Notes: generated from the sequence alone by a model not told the origin. DNA of 64,000 nucleotides from Daphnia pulex (GCF_021134715.1 NC_060021.1:1240001-1304000); one strand, 5' to 3'; positions 32,767-45,950 are shown, counted from the stretch's first letter. Program-made: numbers and translations.

Positions 32767-33958
32767 ATTTCTTAAACCAAAACTATTCTATCGTCATTTG
32801 TTTGTCTTTTTATTAATTAGCAATTTTAGCAAGTAATACTCACTCAACAGTAATTTATAAGTTATAAGGCATTTCACATTGAACATAATTAAATTCGTTT
32901 TCTACTTTGGGTGCCTGTTATAAATTTCAGATAAACAGAATAAACGACGATTGCCTGAGCAATCGAGCTTTTCATAGTCGCCTTATATAATTTGTGGTTA
33001 TGGATAACAATATTGTTTCGCACAGTTTGACCAGGTGCCATGTCAGTCGCCTCCTTAATTGGAGGTGGCTGATGGCACTTCTTCTGCTAGTATCTCGTCA
33101 GTTTCGACAAGTTTTCAATTTTACCATCTGAAATGGGAGAGGAGCGCATCAGGATAAAGTATCGACTATTTCCTATTTGTGAATAAATAATTCAATTGTC
33201 TTCCCTTTTGTGGGTTCAATAAATATTTTTAAAAATTTAAAGCGGGTAATTCTTATTATTTATAGTTAAAAAAACTGCGGTTTAGATTATAAGCAGTTAA
33301 GTACAAAAGAAGTTCCATCATATGCTATTTCTGGCAGCGTCGCAGGCTAGTAAAATTCTGAGTGTAAGGCTGGGCTCTGGGCTGGGACATTGACTGGGCT
33401 AGGACATATGGATTATGGACTTTGATCAATCATCAATGACAACGTAACCCACGCCAGCAGTAGTCCAACTTATGATTTGAGTTTTGAGATTTTTTGTATT
33501 CTTTCCGAATTGTCACTTGTCAGCTCATCGTGATTCGTGAGGCCAATAACCAAACTCGAAAAACCAACATTGTTCTCGGACATGCGTTATAAGTGGTGAA
33601 TATGCTTTTTTGAAAGAAACTTTCTCGTTCCAATCTAAATTGAAAGTATCGTTTTTATGTTTGATCATTTTTATTGCATTTCGTAAAATCTGAATCTCCA
33701 ATGAGAAGTTAGAAATGACAGTTATTTGTTATCACATAAGTTACATGTTAGAAATGTAGCTGCACATGTAATACTTCTCACACGGAAGTTAGCATTTTAT
33801 AATCTGCATTTATTGTATTAATTGTGTCACAAAATGATACTTAATAGTAGCTAACATGCTGAATTTATTCTTTCTGTCTTTTTCAAGTGACTAGCTTCCA
33901 AGTTTTCAATGTTTTTATTTGCTGCAGGTAACAAGCGGAACACCACAATTTGTAAAGG
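32767..33958. other. Spacer between KH copy 1 and 2OG-oxygenase-like copy 1
   Basis: AT-rich, with a near-perfect hairpin at 33034-33078. The whole stretch matches 61629-62820 in inverted orientation. A splice-acceptor-like TTTGCTGCAG at about 33920-33928, shared with the right arm, suggests a 5' UTR intron of the downstream gene. Confidence 0.45.
33034..33078. repeat. near-perfect hairpin at a duplication breakpoint
   Basis: GTGCCATGTCAGTCGCCTCC pairs with GGAGGTGGCTGATGGCAC across a TTAATT loop, with two small bulges. It is intact at 62514-62557. In the middle copy (53868-53912) only one arm matches, because the homology to the KH unit ends inside it. Confidence 0.65.
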
Positions 33959-36900
33959 ATGGCAAATGTTGAAGGTGGAAGACTTCTGCAAATATCACAA
34001 AATATGCAAGAGGTACACACCGTCTTAGAAGAAGGATGTTCTCATGCTTGCCAAAGCACTGCTGTGAAGGATCACCTATTTAAAGCTGTGAGGCTTGAGA
34101 ACAAAGAGGAAGAAGTTGACTTTGCATTTGGTGAAAAACTGTTGCTTCCTGATGCAAAAACTTTGAATCCTTTGAAAGTTGAAAACCTTGGAGATATCTC
34201 GATTCCAGTATCTGTTAAGGTATTGACTGTATATGTTAGACGTGTAACAATTAAGAAAGTTTTTTCTAATACTTTAAATGAAACAGGATCTTCAAAGGCT
34301 GAAAAAAATATCGGAAGGAGCTTGTTATGGCAAACAACTGAACAAGATTTTGGACTCTTCCAAACGGCTGGCCTTGGAAATTAATTCTTCAAAACTTACC
34401 TCTACAATTTCTGATGACCTCAAGTTACCTTCACTGGCAATTCAACATCTTGGCCTGCCCTCTGAATTGATGGTTGTTCAAGCAAAGCTTCAGCAATTGA
34501 TTTTGTATGAATCTGGCGGTCATTACCACCGAACCATGGAATACGAAAAAGAATATGGTGGGTTTTTTTTTATAGTTTGGTATAAATATGTATGTGTACT
34601 ATACTGACTTAATTTATTTTTGCTGCTAAGGTTCGTTTGGTACCATGATACTTCAACTTCCCGTAAAAGGCGGGCATGAAGGTGGACGTTTCAAGGTGGA
34701 ATATGGAGGAAAGGAAAAAGTGTATGAAAACCACAAGGACAGCGATCGATGTTTTTATGTTTCGCTATTTTACGAAAACTGCGAACATTCAATGGAACCC
34801 ATAACAAAAGGGTCGAAATTGACGTTAGTCTTTGATCTTGTTTGGGCTAATGTCCAACAACCGATTCCGAAAGATTTTCCTCTTTTTCTAACCAAGCTGA
34901 AAGGAATAAAGGAATCGCTCTCATCTTGGATGCGTCAAAGTGCCGACTCCCAAATAAAGAACATCACTCTTAGCACGTCATTGAAAAAATCCAATCCAGC
35001 ATCTAAAATGGAAGCCCTGCCAGCCGCATCTATGTCTAGAGAACATTCGTATAAAAAACGTCGTTCGAATTCTTTGCCTTTAAAAGCACGTAAAAAAGAA
35101 GACCTGGATGAAGATCAAGATGAAGACTATGATGAAGACTATGATGATGACCAGGATGAATTTGAAGATGAAGATCAAGATCAAGACCAAGATGAGTATT
35201 GGGATAGATCTCGTCCAAGAGATAGTTGGAAAAATCAAGACGAAGACGAAGATGAATATTGTGATAGTTCTACTAGTTCTCCCTCGGAAGATATTTCGGA
35301 AGAAAAAGATATTGGCGATCTAGAAGATGTTTTGTACTTTGTTCTCGAAGAGAAATATGAAGAAAGTGACTTCGGATTTCGTCAACTTCGGAGAAAAGAC
35401 CGGGATGCAGCTCAACTTTTTCAGTGTTGTGGATTTCTGGACGTACACTTAGCAGTTGTGACAGAGACCGTTACTACTATACGTGTTGTACCGAATTCGA
35501 AAACTGATTGGTGTGATTGCCACGCTTACAAGAAAGTGAAATCTTCTAACAAAATTTCGCGATGGTTGGATTCGGAAGATATCTCCAGGAAGTTGAGAAT
35601 TGATATTAATTGGAAGGAGCAATGCGTTGGACCTAGTAGGAAACTTCCAACAAAAAGCAGCAAAAAGATTGACTCGAAAGATAGACATTATAGGTGTGGT
35701 GAAGAATGTTATGGATCGGGTGATACAACCGCTAACGAAAAATATATCCAACACTTCATTTTGGTTATTTGGCCCAAGCGTGAATCGTTTCGGATGTATT
35801 GTCAATATGGCCTTCATTCGCTCCTGCAAGAATTGGAATTCAAAAGTTCAACTAGATGGCTTAAAGAAAGCGTGCAAAAGGCCACTGAAGATTTACGAAA
35901 GGTCATTTCATTTTGTTCTTCTGATCCTTGGCACATGTGGAACCAAACAGGATTTGGCAAAGGCGAAGTCGCAGAACGCTTACTGCGTCTTTGTATTAAC
36001 TTCCGAGCCCGCGAAGAAGGCCTTGCTCTCTTGAAGCTTTTGAGTGAAGACTTCCCATTACCACAAGATGGAACCAGCAACATTCAAGAAAACTTTGAAG
36101 GAATCAAAAGTGAACAAATTGCCAAGGCGATCGTTGAATTCGAGTGTCGAGTCAGTGGTAAGCATTATTTTGAATCTCCATAATCTTGTGCATTCGTTTA
36201 AAATTATTCTTTTGTTTGTTATAGGTTGGAGTGACTGCGCTGATCTAATAGAGAAAATGATTTCTCCTGTTCGAATCACCCAGCAGCTTATGCCTGTTAT
36301 CAAATTGGCTCACTTCTTTATGGACTTCGATTGCTTAGAAGGAGCCAAATTAGTTGGAGATCGTGTTTCTTCCGCATTCATCAACATCGACAAACAGCAA
36401 GCCCGCAACCCCACTTGGCAGCAAACTGATATTCGAGCTTATATAGAATTAATATTTGCTCTAGAAGCCAATCCCAAAACTTCTAATCAAGGAAGAATGA
36501 AGTCGTTTTCATCATTTTTCTCCAAACTGGAATCTTCAATGCTGTGCGACCTTGTACAAGAGATGGCGGTTCAAGCTAGCTCGCAACGTAACGAGAACTC
36601 GGAATCTTGCAAGAAAATGTTTCATGTCGTGTTCAAAGCTCTGAATGACTGTGATCTTCGTTCTCCAAGTATCGAGAAAAAAGCAGTCGTTAACTTGATT
36701 TGCTGCTGCTTTAGGACGAGGAACGCAGAATTGCTTCGATCTTTCCTATCCAACATCGTCCGCGCTCACATCGCCTTTAAAGAAAACAAAACTCGTTCGG
36801 AAACATTATTGGAAGATGTAATTTCGTCTCCTGAAATATTGAATTTGGACCTTTCGTCTGACCTAGGCGAGATTTTTATGGAAGTGCTTGTTGATAGTCA

Positions 36901-38377
36901 ATTAACTTCAATGAAGAAAGAAACATCAGGACCAGGCGATCCATGCGCGTATGGATATTTTCTGTTGTCATCCAAATTATCATTATGTTTTCAATTAGTG
37001 ATTCACAGTGGGAAGAATTCTCACATACTCGATCCACGACGAGCGAAGTTAATTGCATCAATATTGGCACAACTGGATGTTAACCAATTGTCCAACATAT
37101 TCAGTGATCTATTGAAAAACAACTCGAAACGTTTGAAAGCGTGTCCTTCCTACCCCACGATGATTTCTCTTATTGGCAATTCCTTGATAACGAAATTGAA
37201 GAAAGACGAAGCTCACGAGCTCTCTAGACGAAATCTTCTGAATGTGTTGGATGTTTTTATCGAGTCGGGTGTTGCATCATTAACACAATCTTTAATCAAG
37301 CAAGTCTGTGCCAATGAAGAATCTGGGACCCGGAGCCATCAAGAAAAATACGATTTGTTTGCTGGCTTAATTAGTACTCCGCGCGTGTGGGGAATACTGG
37401 ATTCCAAATTGAAGCTGATCATCATGAAAACCTGTGGTTCTATCATACAAACTTGGATCGCCGATATCGAGAAGTTTTCAAAACGGAATGACATCCCAAT
37501 TTGCATCCATTTTTTTTTCTTGCTCGAAAGAAATCGACTTAAAAATGAACCAACAATCGACGCTCAATTGTTTGCACCATTAATTGCCAAACTACCAGTT
37601 TCCTCACTCATGGATCTTGTTTTACAGCTACACCAATCGGAAGTCAAAACAATTCCAAATATCAAGAATTTTCCAGCCTGTTTCAATTTTTATCGCCAAG
37701 CGTCCAGGCTCTTCTTTACCATGGATTTTGTGCCACTTGTCAAGAACGAGGAAGCAATGCGCCTTTTGAATTTGCTCTTGTGGCTGGAAGATGAGCAATC
37801 TTGGCAATCGTTCGCAACAAGTGTTTCTACAGCCTTCCCATCAACTAGCAGCCATCTCTTTTTACGCCTCTTCTTGAACAGTCCTGTTATCAAGCAAGCC
37901 TTTACAGTTTCTAATCTTGCTTTTGCTGCTTTCGCAACCATTGTAGACGACTGTTCACTGAAATCGGCGTCTTTGAAGGAACCACCATTTAGCTGGCACC
38001 AACGTGAAGCAGTTGTACAGAATCATCCTGAAGTTCAAGCTTTTCTTCGGTCCAATCAAGAATCCATGACCTACACGAAGTTTACTGGAATCGCTGAGGC
38101 TCGCAATTTCGCCGCACAACTTATGAGAGGGTCTAAAAACTTTAGCGTTTCTGTTACTACGTCTGGCGCTGGCAAAAATTCGCGTTGCATCATTACGAAA
38201 ACACGTAAACATTACGAAGAGATGAATCAACCATTTTTTACCAGCAAAGGTGAATTGGAATCATTGGTGAAGCTTCGGGAACGCCTAGGTCAAGAAAATT
38301 TGAAGACGAAACGTGTAACAGCCGACGAAGTCAGTGTCATCCCTTCACCTAAACGCAGCAAGGTCGAAAAAAAATGA
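33959..38377 (+). CDS. large protein with degenerate 2OG-Fe(II) oxygenase-like domain, copy 1
   Basis: Four exons (33959-34219, 34287-34557, 34631-36157, 36225-38377) join in frame to 1403 residues. Exons 2-3 hold a region like prolyl-4-hydroxylase-type 2OG oxygenases: LILYESGGHYHRTMEYEKE, SFGTMILQLP, GGRFKVEYGGK, YENCEHSMEPITKGSKL. Active relatives read GGHFKPHRDTEK here. In this protein the HxD iron ligands are replaced (T-x-E), while the later His (CEH) stays. Oxygenase activity is therefore doubtful. A long acidic low-complexity stretch (Asp/Glu with DQDQDQDE) follows at about residues 280-330, then helical sequence and a basic, NLS-like end (PKRSKVEKK). Copy 2 at 57202-61628 is nearly identical and also intact. 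Biological role unknown. Confidence 0.78.
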
Positions 38378-38483
38378 AAAAATGTGTTTGTTTGCTTTAA
38401 TTCAGAAAGTTCTTTGTTGTCATTTTAACTGAATTTGCGATGTTTCCCGTTTTATTGCGGAATTTCTCGAGGTTGTACCAATC

Positions 38484-38489
38484 AATAAA
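38484..38489 (+). terminator. poly(A) signal AATAAA of 2OG-like copy 1
   Basis: AATAAA about 107 bases after the stop. The counterpart in copy 2 is TTTATT at 57091-57096. The gene converges on the Rabankyrin-5-like gene, whose stop lies only about 420 bases away. Confidence 0.5.
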
Positions 38490-38797
38490 TGTTGCCTATT
38501 GCAGAGTTTCCTTTTGAATTATTGCTTATGTGTCGTCGGTTTGTTTTGGCTGTCTATGGACGGTTTCGTAGTTCTTGAACGAGTTTATTTAAATTAATGC
38601 CCGGAGTCATTTAGAATGGGAAAAGCTCCAATACGTCGTTGTCAAATTAAAATTAACTACAAAATGTGAGCACATTTGATACATGAATGTATATTATAAT
38701 TCTCGCTTGGTTGCAACTCTCAAATTGATCATTTTAGCCGTATAGAAAATTCATAAGATTCAAATAAATGACGACTGGAGTGCATGGAAACACTATT

Positions 38798-41700
38798 TTA
38801 TGGAGATGGAACACCGGAACAAAGAACTTGTGAGCACAACAGGCACACTCGAACCGGTTTACTAAGGTTGAATTTGAGGATGGGAACCACTTGATCGGAA
38901 CATTTGCTGCACAAGATCCTTCCGCAATGCCGACTACAAAATTATCAAATAAAAATTTCAGTCAGGGGTTCGGGAACGTGTTGAAGAATAAATTAAATAA
39001 ATTAAAAAACTGACCAATGATGTTTGCGAGTGGTGATGCCAAATTTGTTGCCACACTCCATGCAATAGTCGTGTTCAGCCCAAGGCGGTTCTTCATTCAG
39101 TTGTTCCAACAATCTGCAAGTCAACCAGAATTAATATTTATTCTACAGCCAACAGGTGAGAAAAAACCAAACGCTTATTACCTAACAAGTAGCTGTTTGG
39201 TAGCCAATTGATAATTGAATATTGAAACGCCACTCTTGTTTGTGGCGGCCAAACAGGCGCCGGCCCGGACGAGAGCTTTGCACAAGGCCACGTTTCCTTT
39301 CATGTAGGCCAATAAAAGAGCTGAAAATTTAAGAAAGAAAAAGAGATGAGCACGTGAACCAGGAACCAAGTGTCGCTAATCGAGTTATACGCGAATTGCC
39401 GTCGATGTCGGGTGCGTTGATCGGATACTGAGGCATACACTGCAGGAATAGGCTTAGAAGACTGGCGGATGCATCGCGACCACTTCCCGCCGCCAGGTGG
39501 AGAGGATTTTGTCCGCGCATGTTGCGAGACTCGGCGTCCACTTGTGACTGGGTCAAGAGCACCTGTGCAACACTGACGTGACAAAGCCGGGCAGCGGTGT
39601 GGAGAGCTGAATTTCCGCAATCGTCCAGTGCCGACCAGTCAGCTCCGGCGTCCAGCAAAATGCTCATCAGCCCAGCACCGTCCTCACGCTCCGCCGCCAT
39701 GTGCAGAGCTGATTGCTGGCGTGGGCCGCGCTCGTTCAGACCAGCACCAGCCACAATCAAATTACGCAGGATCATTTCGTCTTTACCTATTAAATGACAA
39801 GTCGATAATCATTTAACGAAATCTAGAAAAGTAATAAAATAAATTATACCTGTTTGAACGGCCAGATGAAGCGGCGTCAATTTCGCCGTGTCAGAAGTCC
39901 GCGAGTTGATGTTGACGCGAACCGAAAGTAAAAAGAGCAATCCTTCCAAGTCACCACGCAAAACAATGTCATGAAGCAGCGTCCGTCCTTTATTGTCATA
40001 CTGGAAAAAATTAAAAAATCAATTTTATTACGCAACCCCAAAAGATTTTAATGGATAATTTACCTGTTCGGCAACGGAAGAATCCTTTTCCAGGACGGCA
40101 ACCGCAGCCTTGTTGTTCTTGACCAAAAGAGCGGTAGCAAAAGGCGTCTTCTGGGTCCGATCGACGGCGTAAAGGTCAATGTTAGACTGGCGGAGCAACA
40201 GTTGGACCAGTCCGGCCTGATGTTGCTCAATAGCAACGTGAAGTGGAGTCTTTCCCTCCTCGTCGCGCGGACTGATATCGGCTCCGTGCTCCAGAAGAGT
40301 AGCGGCCACTTGCTCCAGGCCCCACTGAGCGCAAAGATGCAGAGGAGTGCTGCGATCGTTTTCCGACCCGCCTTCTCTCCGAGGACTGTTCACTTCACAT
40401 CCACTGCGAATGAGGAAACACGCCGAAGTTTCATCACTGGCGTCCAGGGCTCGGTGGAGTAACGTCTGACTGGTCCCGTCTGGCCCTTGTTCCCAGTGAT
40501 CCGTGTCAACTCCGTAGCGGACGAGAATGGATGCCAAATCTTCGTTGCCGGACGTCAGCGCTAACCAAAGTGGACAAGCGTCTCCGGGAGCTTCTTCCAT
40601 ATTGGCTCCACGTCGGCAGAGCGCCTCCAACACCGACGGCAGATTTTTGCGGATGCACAGCACCAGAGAAGATTCTCCATCCGGCGTGAGGGCGTGAACG
40701 TCGGCGCCATTATCCAATAGAAAGAGTGCCGCTCGTTCGTCTCCCTTCAGCAGGAAATAGTGCAACAGTCGGTGTCCTTCGTTGGGACTGGCGGCATTGA
40801 CGGACGCTCGGCCTCTCAGCAAGAGCTGGGCAATCGAGTAACGACCCAAGCGTAAAGCGGCACATAAAGTCGACTCGCCGGCCGAATCTCTCACATCAAA
40901 ATCGATCGCCGTTTTGTTCTTTCTGTTCATTTTAAAAAAAGAAAAGAAATTAATTGATTGAATTAGAGTTAAAAAAATACATTGATGAAATCTCACTCTG
41001 TGTGTTCGACGAAAGCGGTGATGACATCCTCGAATCCGCCATGAACGGCCAAGTGTATGGAAGAATGGAGCCCGATTTCTTGAATATCTTCTTCTTCTTG
41101 GGCTTGATCGACTTCGTCGTCCTCAAATGGATTGTAACTCTCGTCGACCACTTTAGCCACTTTGACCTTGACCACAGGGCTGGAAAGCGTAGGGGGTGGA
41201 GTCTGTAGGTTAGGATCTGATCCATTATCCAGCAGCTTCCGGACCACTGCAGACATTCCGGATCGACTGGCAATGTGCAAAGGGGACTCACCCTGACGGT
41301 TCAATGCATTCACATCCGCTTTGTGATTGACAAGGAAGAACCTAAACACAAATCAATGGAATTATAAAATGACCTTGTGGATTTACAGATTGTTCACATT
41401 AAAAAAACCAATAAACCTATGCCTACCGATTTAACCACATATTATCACTGATTTAAAAAAATAAATGTTGTCAATTAAACTTTGAGAATTTACGTGGCTT
41501 GTTCGAGTTTGGCAAAAGCCGCCATGTGTAAAAGGGGAGCACCAGTTACGGACGACACCGTGTTGACACACGATGAGCACTTGACTGTCAGCTGCTCGGC
41601 AATGGACAGTTCAATCTGAAACACGACAAATGATCTTAACACGTGCTCTTCTTTACATTTCGGTATATTATTTAGCTTACGGGATTTTGAAGGGCGTACC

Positions 41701-44700
41701 ACAGAGGGACGAAACCTTCCTTGTCTTGTCGTTCACAATCCGTTCGGGAATCGGCTAATAGAATCTCAATTAGCGCCATGTTGTTGGAACGGACCGCCAG
41801 GTGTAGAGGCGTGCTGGAAGAAGCATAACAAAAACAATCAATGAAGGAAACTGGCAAACTGTTGTGGTCACGTGGGCCAAATTTATGGTCACGTTGAGCC
41901 GTTTGCCGTTATATACCTTCCATCTTCCGCGACTGCATTGGGGCTGCAGCCTTGTTTCAGAAGCAGACTCGAAACGTCAGCCACCGTGTCGGATTTCCAA
42001 TCGGCTAACAAGTGTAGAGGTGAGTAGCCGGAATCGGGTAAGACGGCCGTCGGTAGAGCTCCGTGTTTAAGTAGAAAATCGCACGAAAACTCATCCTCTG
42101 TTGTTAAGTACACGAAAGATTATTACGTAAATCTAATATCGTTTTGTGAAGAGTTTTTCGGATTTACTTCGCAGAATGGCTTTGTGTAGCAACCGCTGGC
42201 CGGCAGGATCGACGCAGTCCACGTTGGCCCCATGTTGAACAAGGCACAAGGCCAGAGATTCGTAACGCAAATGTAACGCAATATCTAGAGCAATGTCTCC
42301 TTTCGAGTCAACTGCATTTAATCTCACGGGCAACTAAATGAGAAAAAGACAATAAAAGTTAATTTAACAAGTATTAATAGACACACTTGAATTTTTAATC
42401 AAAAGGAAATATAATTTTCAAATTTATAGATGGGTTGCCGAAACCCATCACTGTAGGGGGTGCGCCGACCAATAGGAAAAAAGCTCGGTCAGAACAACAA
42501 CTAGAAATCTTATTTGTGACAGTTCGTTTCGGATTTCGTGGAGGGAGGAATACGGCTGGTCGTCCTGATAAAAATCTCAGCAGCCCAACAAATAACGCAC
42601 AGAGGGCAATAGGAAATGAATGATCGAAGTTGCTCAACGCTGTAAACCCAACTATTTCGCCACCACAAAGCGGAGTTCACACACAAGAAAAGATGTCCTT
42701 TCCTAGTTTGCTTCAGCTGGTCCATTTTCTGTTGTTCATCTCTACATTCCACTCTGGTAAATTAAGCTAAAAATTTGTCCTGAATTTTTCACTATTGCTT
42801 TTTTGTGGACTGTTGATGGTCAAACAGTTGCATGTCACCATAAAAGTAATAATGGTGGCAGTTACAAAACCAAACCACTAGTTACAACAAAGTGTAGTGC
42901 CATGCAAATAAATTCATTAATTGAAAATAAAAAAAAATTGGTTAAATACTACATTGCTTGTGGTAAAACATGACTGACAGCAATGCCAAGAAAAAATAGA
43001 ACATTTTCTTTTGTTTCCCACATATGTGGGAACTGGTCACATGAATGAGGTCACATGTAACTAAAAAATTTTCTTTTGTTTTCCCTTTAGCTTTGGGGAT
43101 CCAGTGTTACCGATGCCTTCCAAAAGCAGTTCCAAACACAGGCAACCAAACTAATTCATTAGAGCCCTGTTCAAAATTTGACGGGTCCAGCCCATTTGTT
43201 ATTGACTGCCCCCTCTCCACATTCTGCATGAAGAGGAATTTCACACTGGAATTTCCAGATGGAAGTAATAAAACACACAGACCCCTACACAAAGATTTGA
43301 TCCCCCCTAAAGTTTATTACACTTTTCTTTCACTAGGAAACGCCATTGTTACGGAGAGAGGTTGTGCCCAACAAAGCTTCTCCTACAGGGTGCTAAAACG
43401 AGGACAGTGGCAGACGGTGAACGACGTCAACGAAACAATTTACCAAGACGGATGCATCTTGGAACACCAAGGCACCAAGCCTCCAACCCAGTATTGCTAC
43501 TGCTCAAGCCGACTGTGTAACGCTGCAACTCCGGTACAACTCAGCAGCAACTTACTCGTTTATCTAATAATTTTCCCTCTTGTTTATTACGTTCTCCTCT
43601 AATCACCCCTTCGATATCCCACGTTTTACGATATCCTGTGATTGTTTACTTAAAAAATGTTTTACTTGTTTAGCATCACCCCCTATGATGGTCTGTGATA
43701 AATAATCGCGAATGTTAATTCTTGTGTGCTAGTACGAAAGGTTAAGGGCGTTGTTATACTATACTATCAAAAAATAAACATGCATTACCTGTTGAGTGTA
43801 CTTGATCAAATCGAGGAAAACGACATCTTCCCTTCCGAGACGGACGGCGGCGTGCAGAGGATGAGAGGAATGTTCTTCCAGTAGGCGGTAGAGGGATTGG
43901 GCAGAAAGAGGAGCCAAATTTTCGCGATTCAAATCCTCCTGTATAAGAAAGTGTCAACAGGATGTCAATTCAATTATCACTAGATGGAGACAGCTTGTAA
44001 ATTTGGGACCGACCCAGTGGTTGCTCATAAGGCTTGCACAAAACTTCCGGAGCGTTTCAGCTCCGGTTTCTTCAGACCGGACGAAAAGCTCCACACAATT
44101 GGAAACATTGACCATGGGAATGAGTTTCTCCTCGCAGCTGTTTATCAGGTCGCCCAGTCTGTACTGGCCGGCGGCTTTAAGAAGACTGACGAGAAAATCG
44201 AATCGATTATTTGGCACTTTCAGCTCGTCTTTATAAACCCAGCGTAACAAGGCATCCCCGATATCTTGATCCAAATGGCTCCAATCTAAATAAGGAAATG
44301 AGAGAATTAGTATAGCGTAAAAAAGATAAGGTGTTGCTCAGTTATTATACTACCTAGTTCCTGTACATTATCCCAGCTTTGATTACTCAAGAGCCAATTA
44401 TCAGCTCTGGCAGTGAGCACAAAACGGTGGCCAGGTACAGAGCCGTTGGCCAGCTTAATTCTCACATCACTGCAAGCACAAACCAAAATTAGAGTTGAAT
44501 GTTTGAAATTTAGACACATGAACTTTTACCTGAGATTTTGGGACAAGTGTAAATTAGCAACAAACTTCAAAATACGGGCAAGAAAAGTATTGGAATGTTC
44601 CCCTGAAGAGGCACCGAGTTGTCTCAGCACTTCAGTGTGGCGGGCTTGCAGCTTGTTGTATTCTTCTCTGAGCAGTGACAAGTGATGAGATATTTTGGCT

Positions 44701-44806
44701 GCTTCATCTGCAAAATTGAAAGTAAATACAGAAAGAATGAGTGGATGTTTTGTCTTTGAAAAGAAAACAAAACCGACGTTAAATTACCTTTCCCTTCGTT
44801 GACCAT
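38798..44806 (-). CDS. ANKFY1: Rabankyrin-5 (ANKFY1)-like protein: BTB, ankyrin repeats, FYVE
   Basis: About 16 exons on the minus strand. The start MVNEGK lies at 44806, followed by ISHHLSLLREEYNKLQARH, a coiled N terminus. A BTB domain follows (DVRIKLANGSVPGHRFVLTA, then ALLRWVYKDELKVPNNRFDF). Many ankyrin repeats fill the middle, for example DIALDIALHLRYESLALCL, ESPLHIASRSGMSAVVRKLL and TPLHLCAQWGLEQVAATLLE, with the conserved YNPFEDDE insert. The C terminus is a complete FYVE finger split over two exons (WAEHDYCMECGNKFG, RKHHCRHCGRILC, SKCS, VRVCLLC) and stops at 38798. The family binds PI3P and Rab5 on early endosomes and governs macropinocytosis and retrograde traffic. All zinc-binding Cys/His are present. 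The intron between about 42340 and 43785 contains a gene on the other strand. Confidence 0.92.
42693..43602 (+). CDS. Ly6/uPAR-like (three-finger) GPI-type protein nested in ANKFY1 intron
   Basis: Two exons (42693-42756 and 43091-43602) join to 191 residues. The signal peptide (MSFPSLLQLVHFLLFISTF) is interrupted by the intron just before ALGIQCYRC. The mature part has ten cysteines, including the opening CYRC and the closing CYCSSRLCN, which is the LU-domain ending with its invariant CN. A hydrophobic tail (LLVYLIIFPLVYYVLL) follows and fits a GPI attachment signal. Such proteins act in septate junctions, behaviour or receptor modulation in arthropods; this one is not assigned. The gene lies wholly inside an ANKFY1-like intron, on the opposite strand. 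Confidence 0.85.
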
Positions 44807-45950
44807 GGCTTCGGGAGGAATGTAAAAACAACGCCAGGAAAAGAGCAAATGGATTCCCGGCAAATTAGGTTTAACGATAAGCTGCTTTTGATTATTTTTG
44901 AAATCGTAGGTGGTTCCCAGTCGCCGCTATCGGGTAACCAACCTCATCAATACGTCAAAAATATGTAGAGCCCTGGCAAGCAGACGGATATCACGACCTA
45001 TCTAAAGTGGCGCCAATTGAATCTATTTAAAAAGGGGCGTCACCCTGAAATCGCCAATCTCTCGAAAACAAAAATTCATTCTTAAAAAACAAAACAAAAA
45101 ACAAAAAACCCCATTTGTTAAAAGATTTATCATGTGTGAGGAGAACATCATCATGAACTTCTAAACGACCATTTAACGATGAAACTTCATTTGGCAGTTT
45201 AGTATGATCGATGAGCGGGAGACTTGGCGGGTCGACTTGTCGCGAGTTGACGAATTCAACAATCAAACGCCAACAATGGAGAAAAATCCAAGGCTGGCGA
45301 CAGATTCGCCCAAAGTGAAACAGGAGACGATGTCATGGATGGAGATTCCTTATTACATCAAGCCTCGTCCGTGTTGGATCACGACGGAAGACGATCTCTT
45401 ATAAATATAATACGAAACCAAAACAATCTAGCAAAAACCAAAATAAAAAAAGCCTCACGGGGTCGTGAATCCATTATGATTATAAAGTCTCCGGTTGTTT
45501 TATTCTTCCTTCAACGTAATTCAACATTGTCTTTAAATAACGTCCCGGTCTGTGTGTGTGTGTGTGTGTGCTGGTATCCAGTGTCAATGATCACGACTCT
45601 GTCTCTCAAAGTTGATTTTGTATTACAACGATTACAATCCAAGGGGGGAGGGATGGGATGGTGGGGAGAGAACAAAAAAATTACAATTCTTTTTTTAAAA
45701 ATAATTTTCCACAACAAATAAAAAGAAAAGTGTGCGGGCGAAACGTTGGGAGAACAACAACAACACGAACGAAAGAAATATAAGACACGCGGTGCGATCT
45801 CGGGTTCAACCACAAGTCCAAAACCGACTTTATTTTGGTTGGTTTTAGTTTCTTCTTCTTCTTGATTTCATCGAAAATATTACAACTTGATTGAATGCTA
45901 TGTTTTTATTTTATTTTAAAACAAAAATAAAAAAGTTCAGATTTTGTTTT
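44807..45950. other. Intergenic between ANKFY1-like and fuseless-like genes
   Basis: Contains the promoter side of ANKFY1 and the 3' UTR of the fuseless-like gene. An unassigned plus-strand frame of 66 codons (45204-45404) looks mildly coding but has no family features. There is a (TG)n microsatellite at about 45549-45571. Confidence 0.4.
45549..45571. repeat. (TG)n microsatellite
   Basis: About eleven TG units. Confidence 0.85.

Noticed and set aside
39597-39816. Plus-strand frames across the ankyrin exons.
   Set aside because: Shadows of ANKFY1 exons.
45204-45404. A 66-codon plus-strand frame between ANKFY1 and the fuseless-like gene.
   Set aside because: Mildly coding-like, but no domain, and both strands are open. 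Kept only as a note in the intergenic entry.
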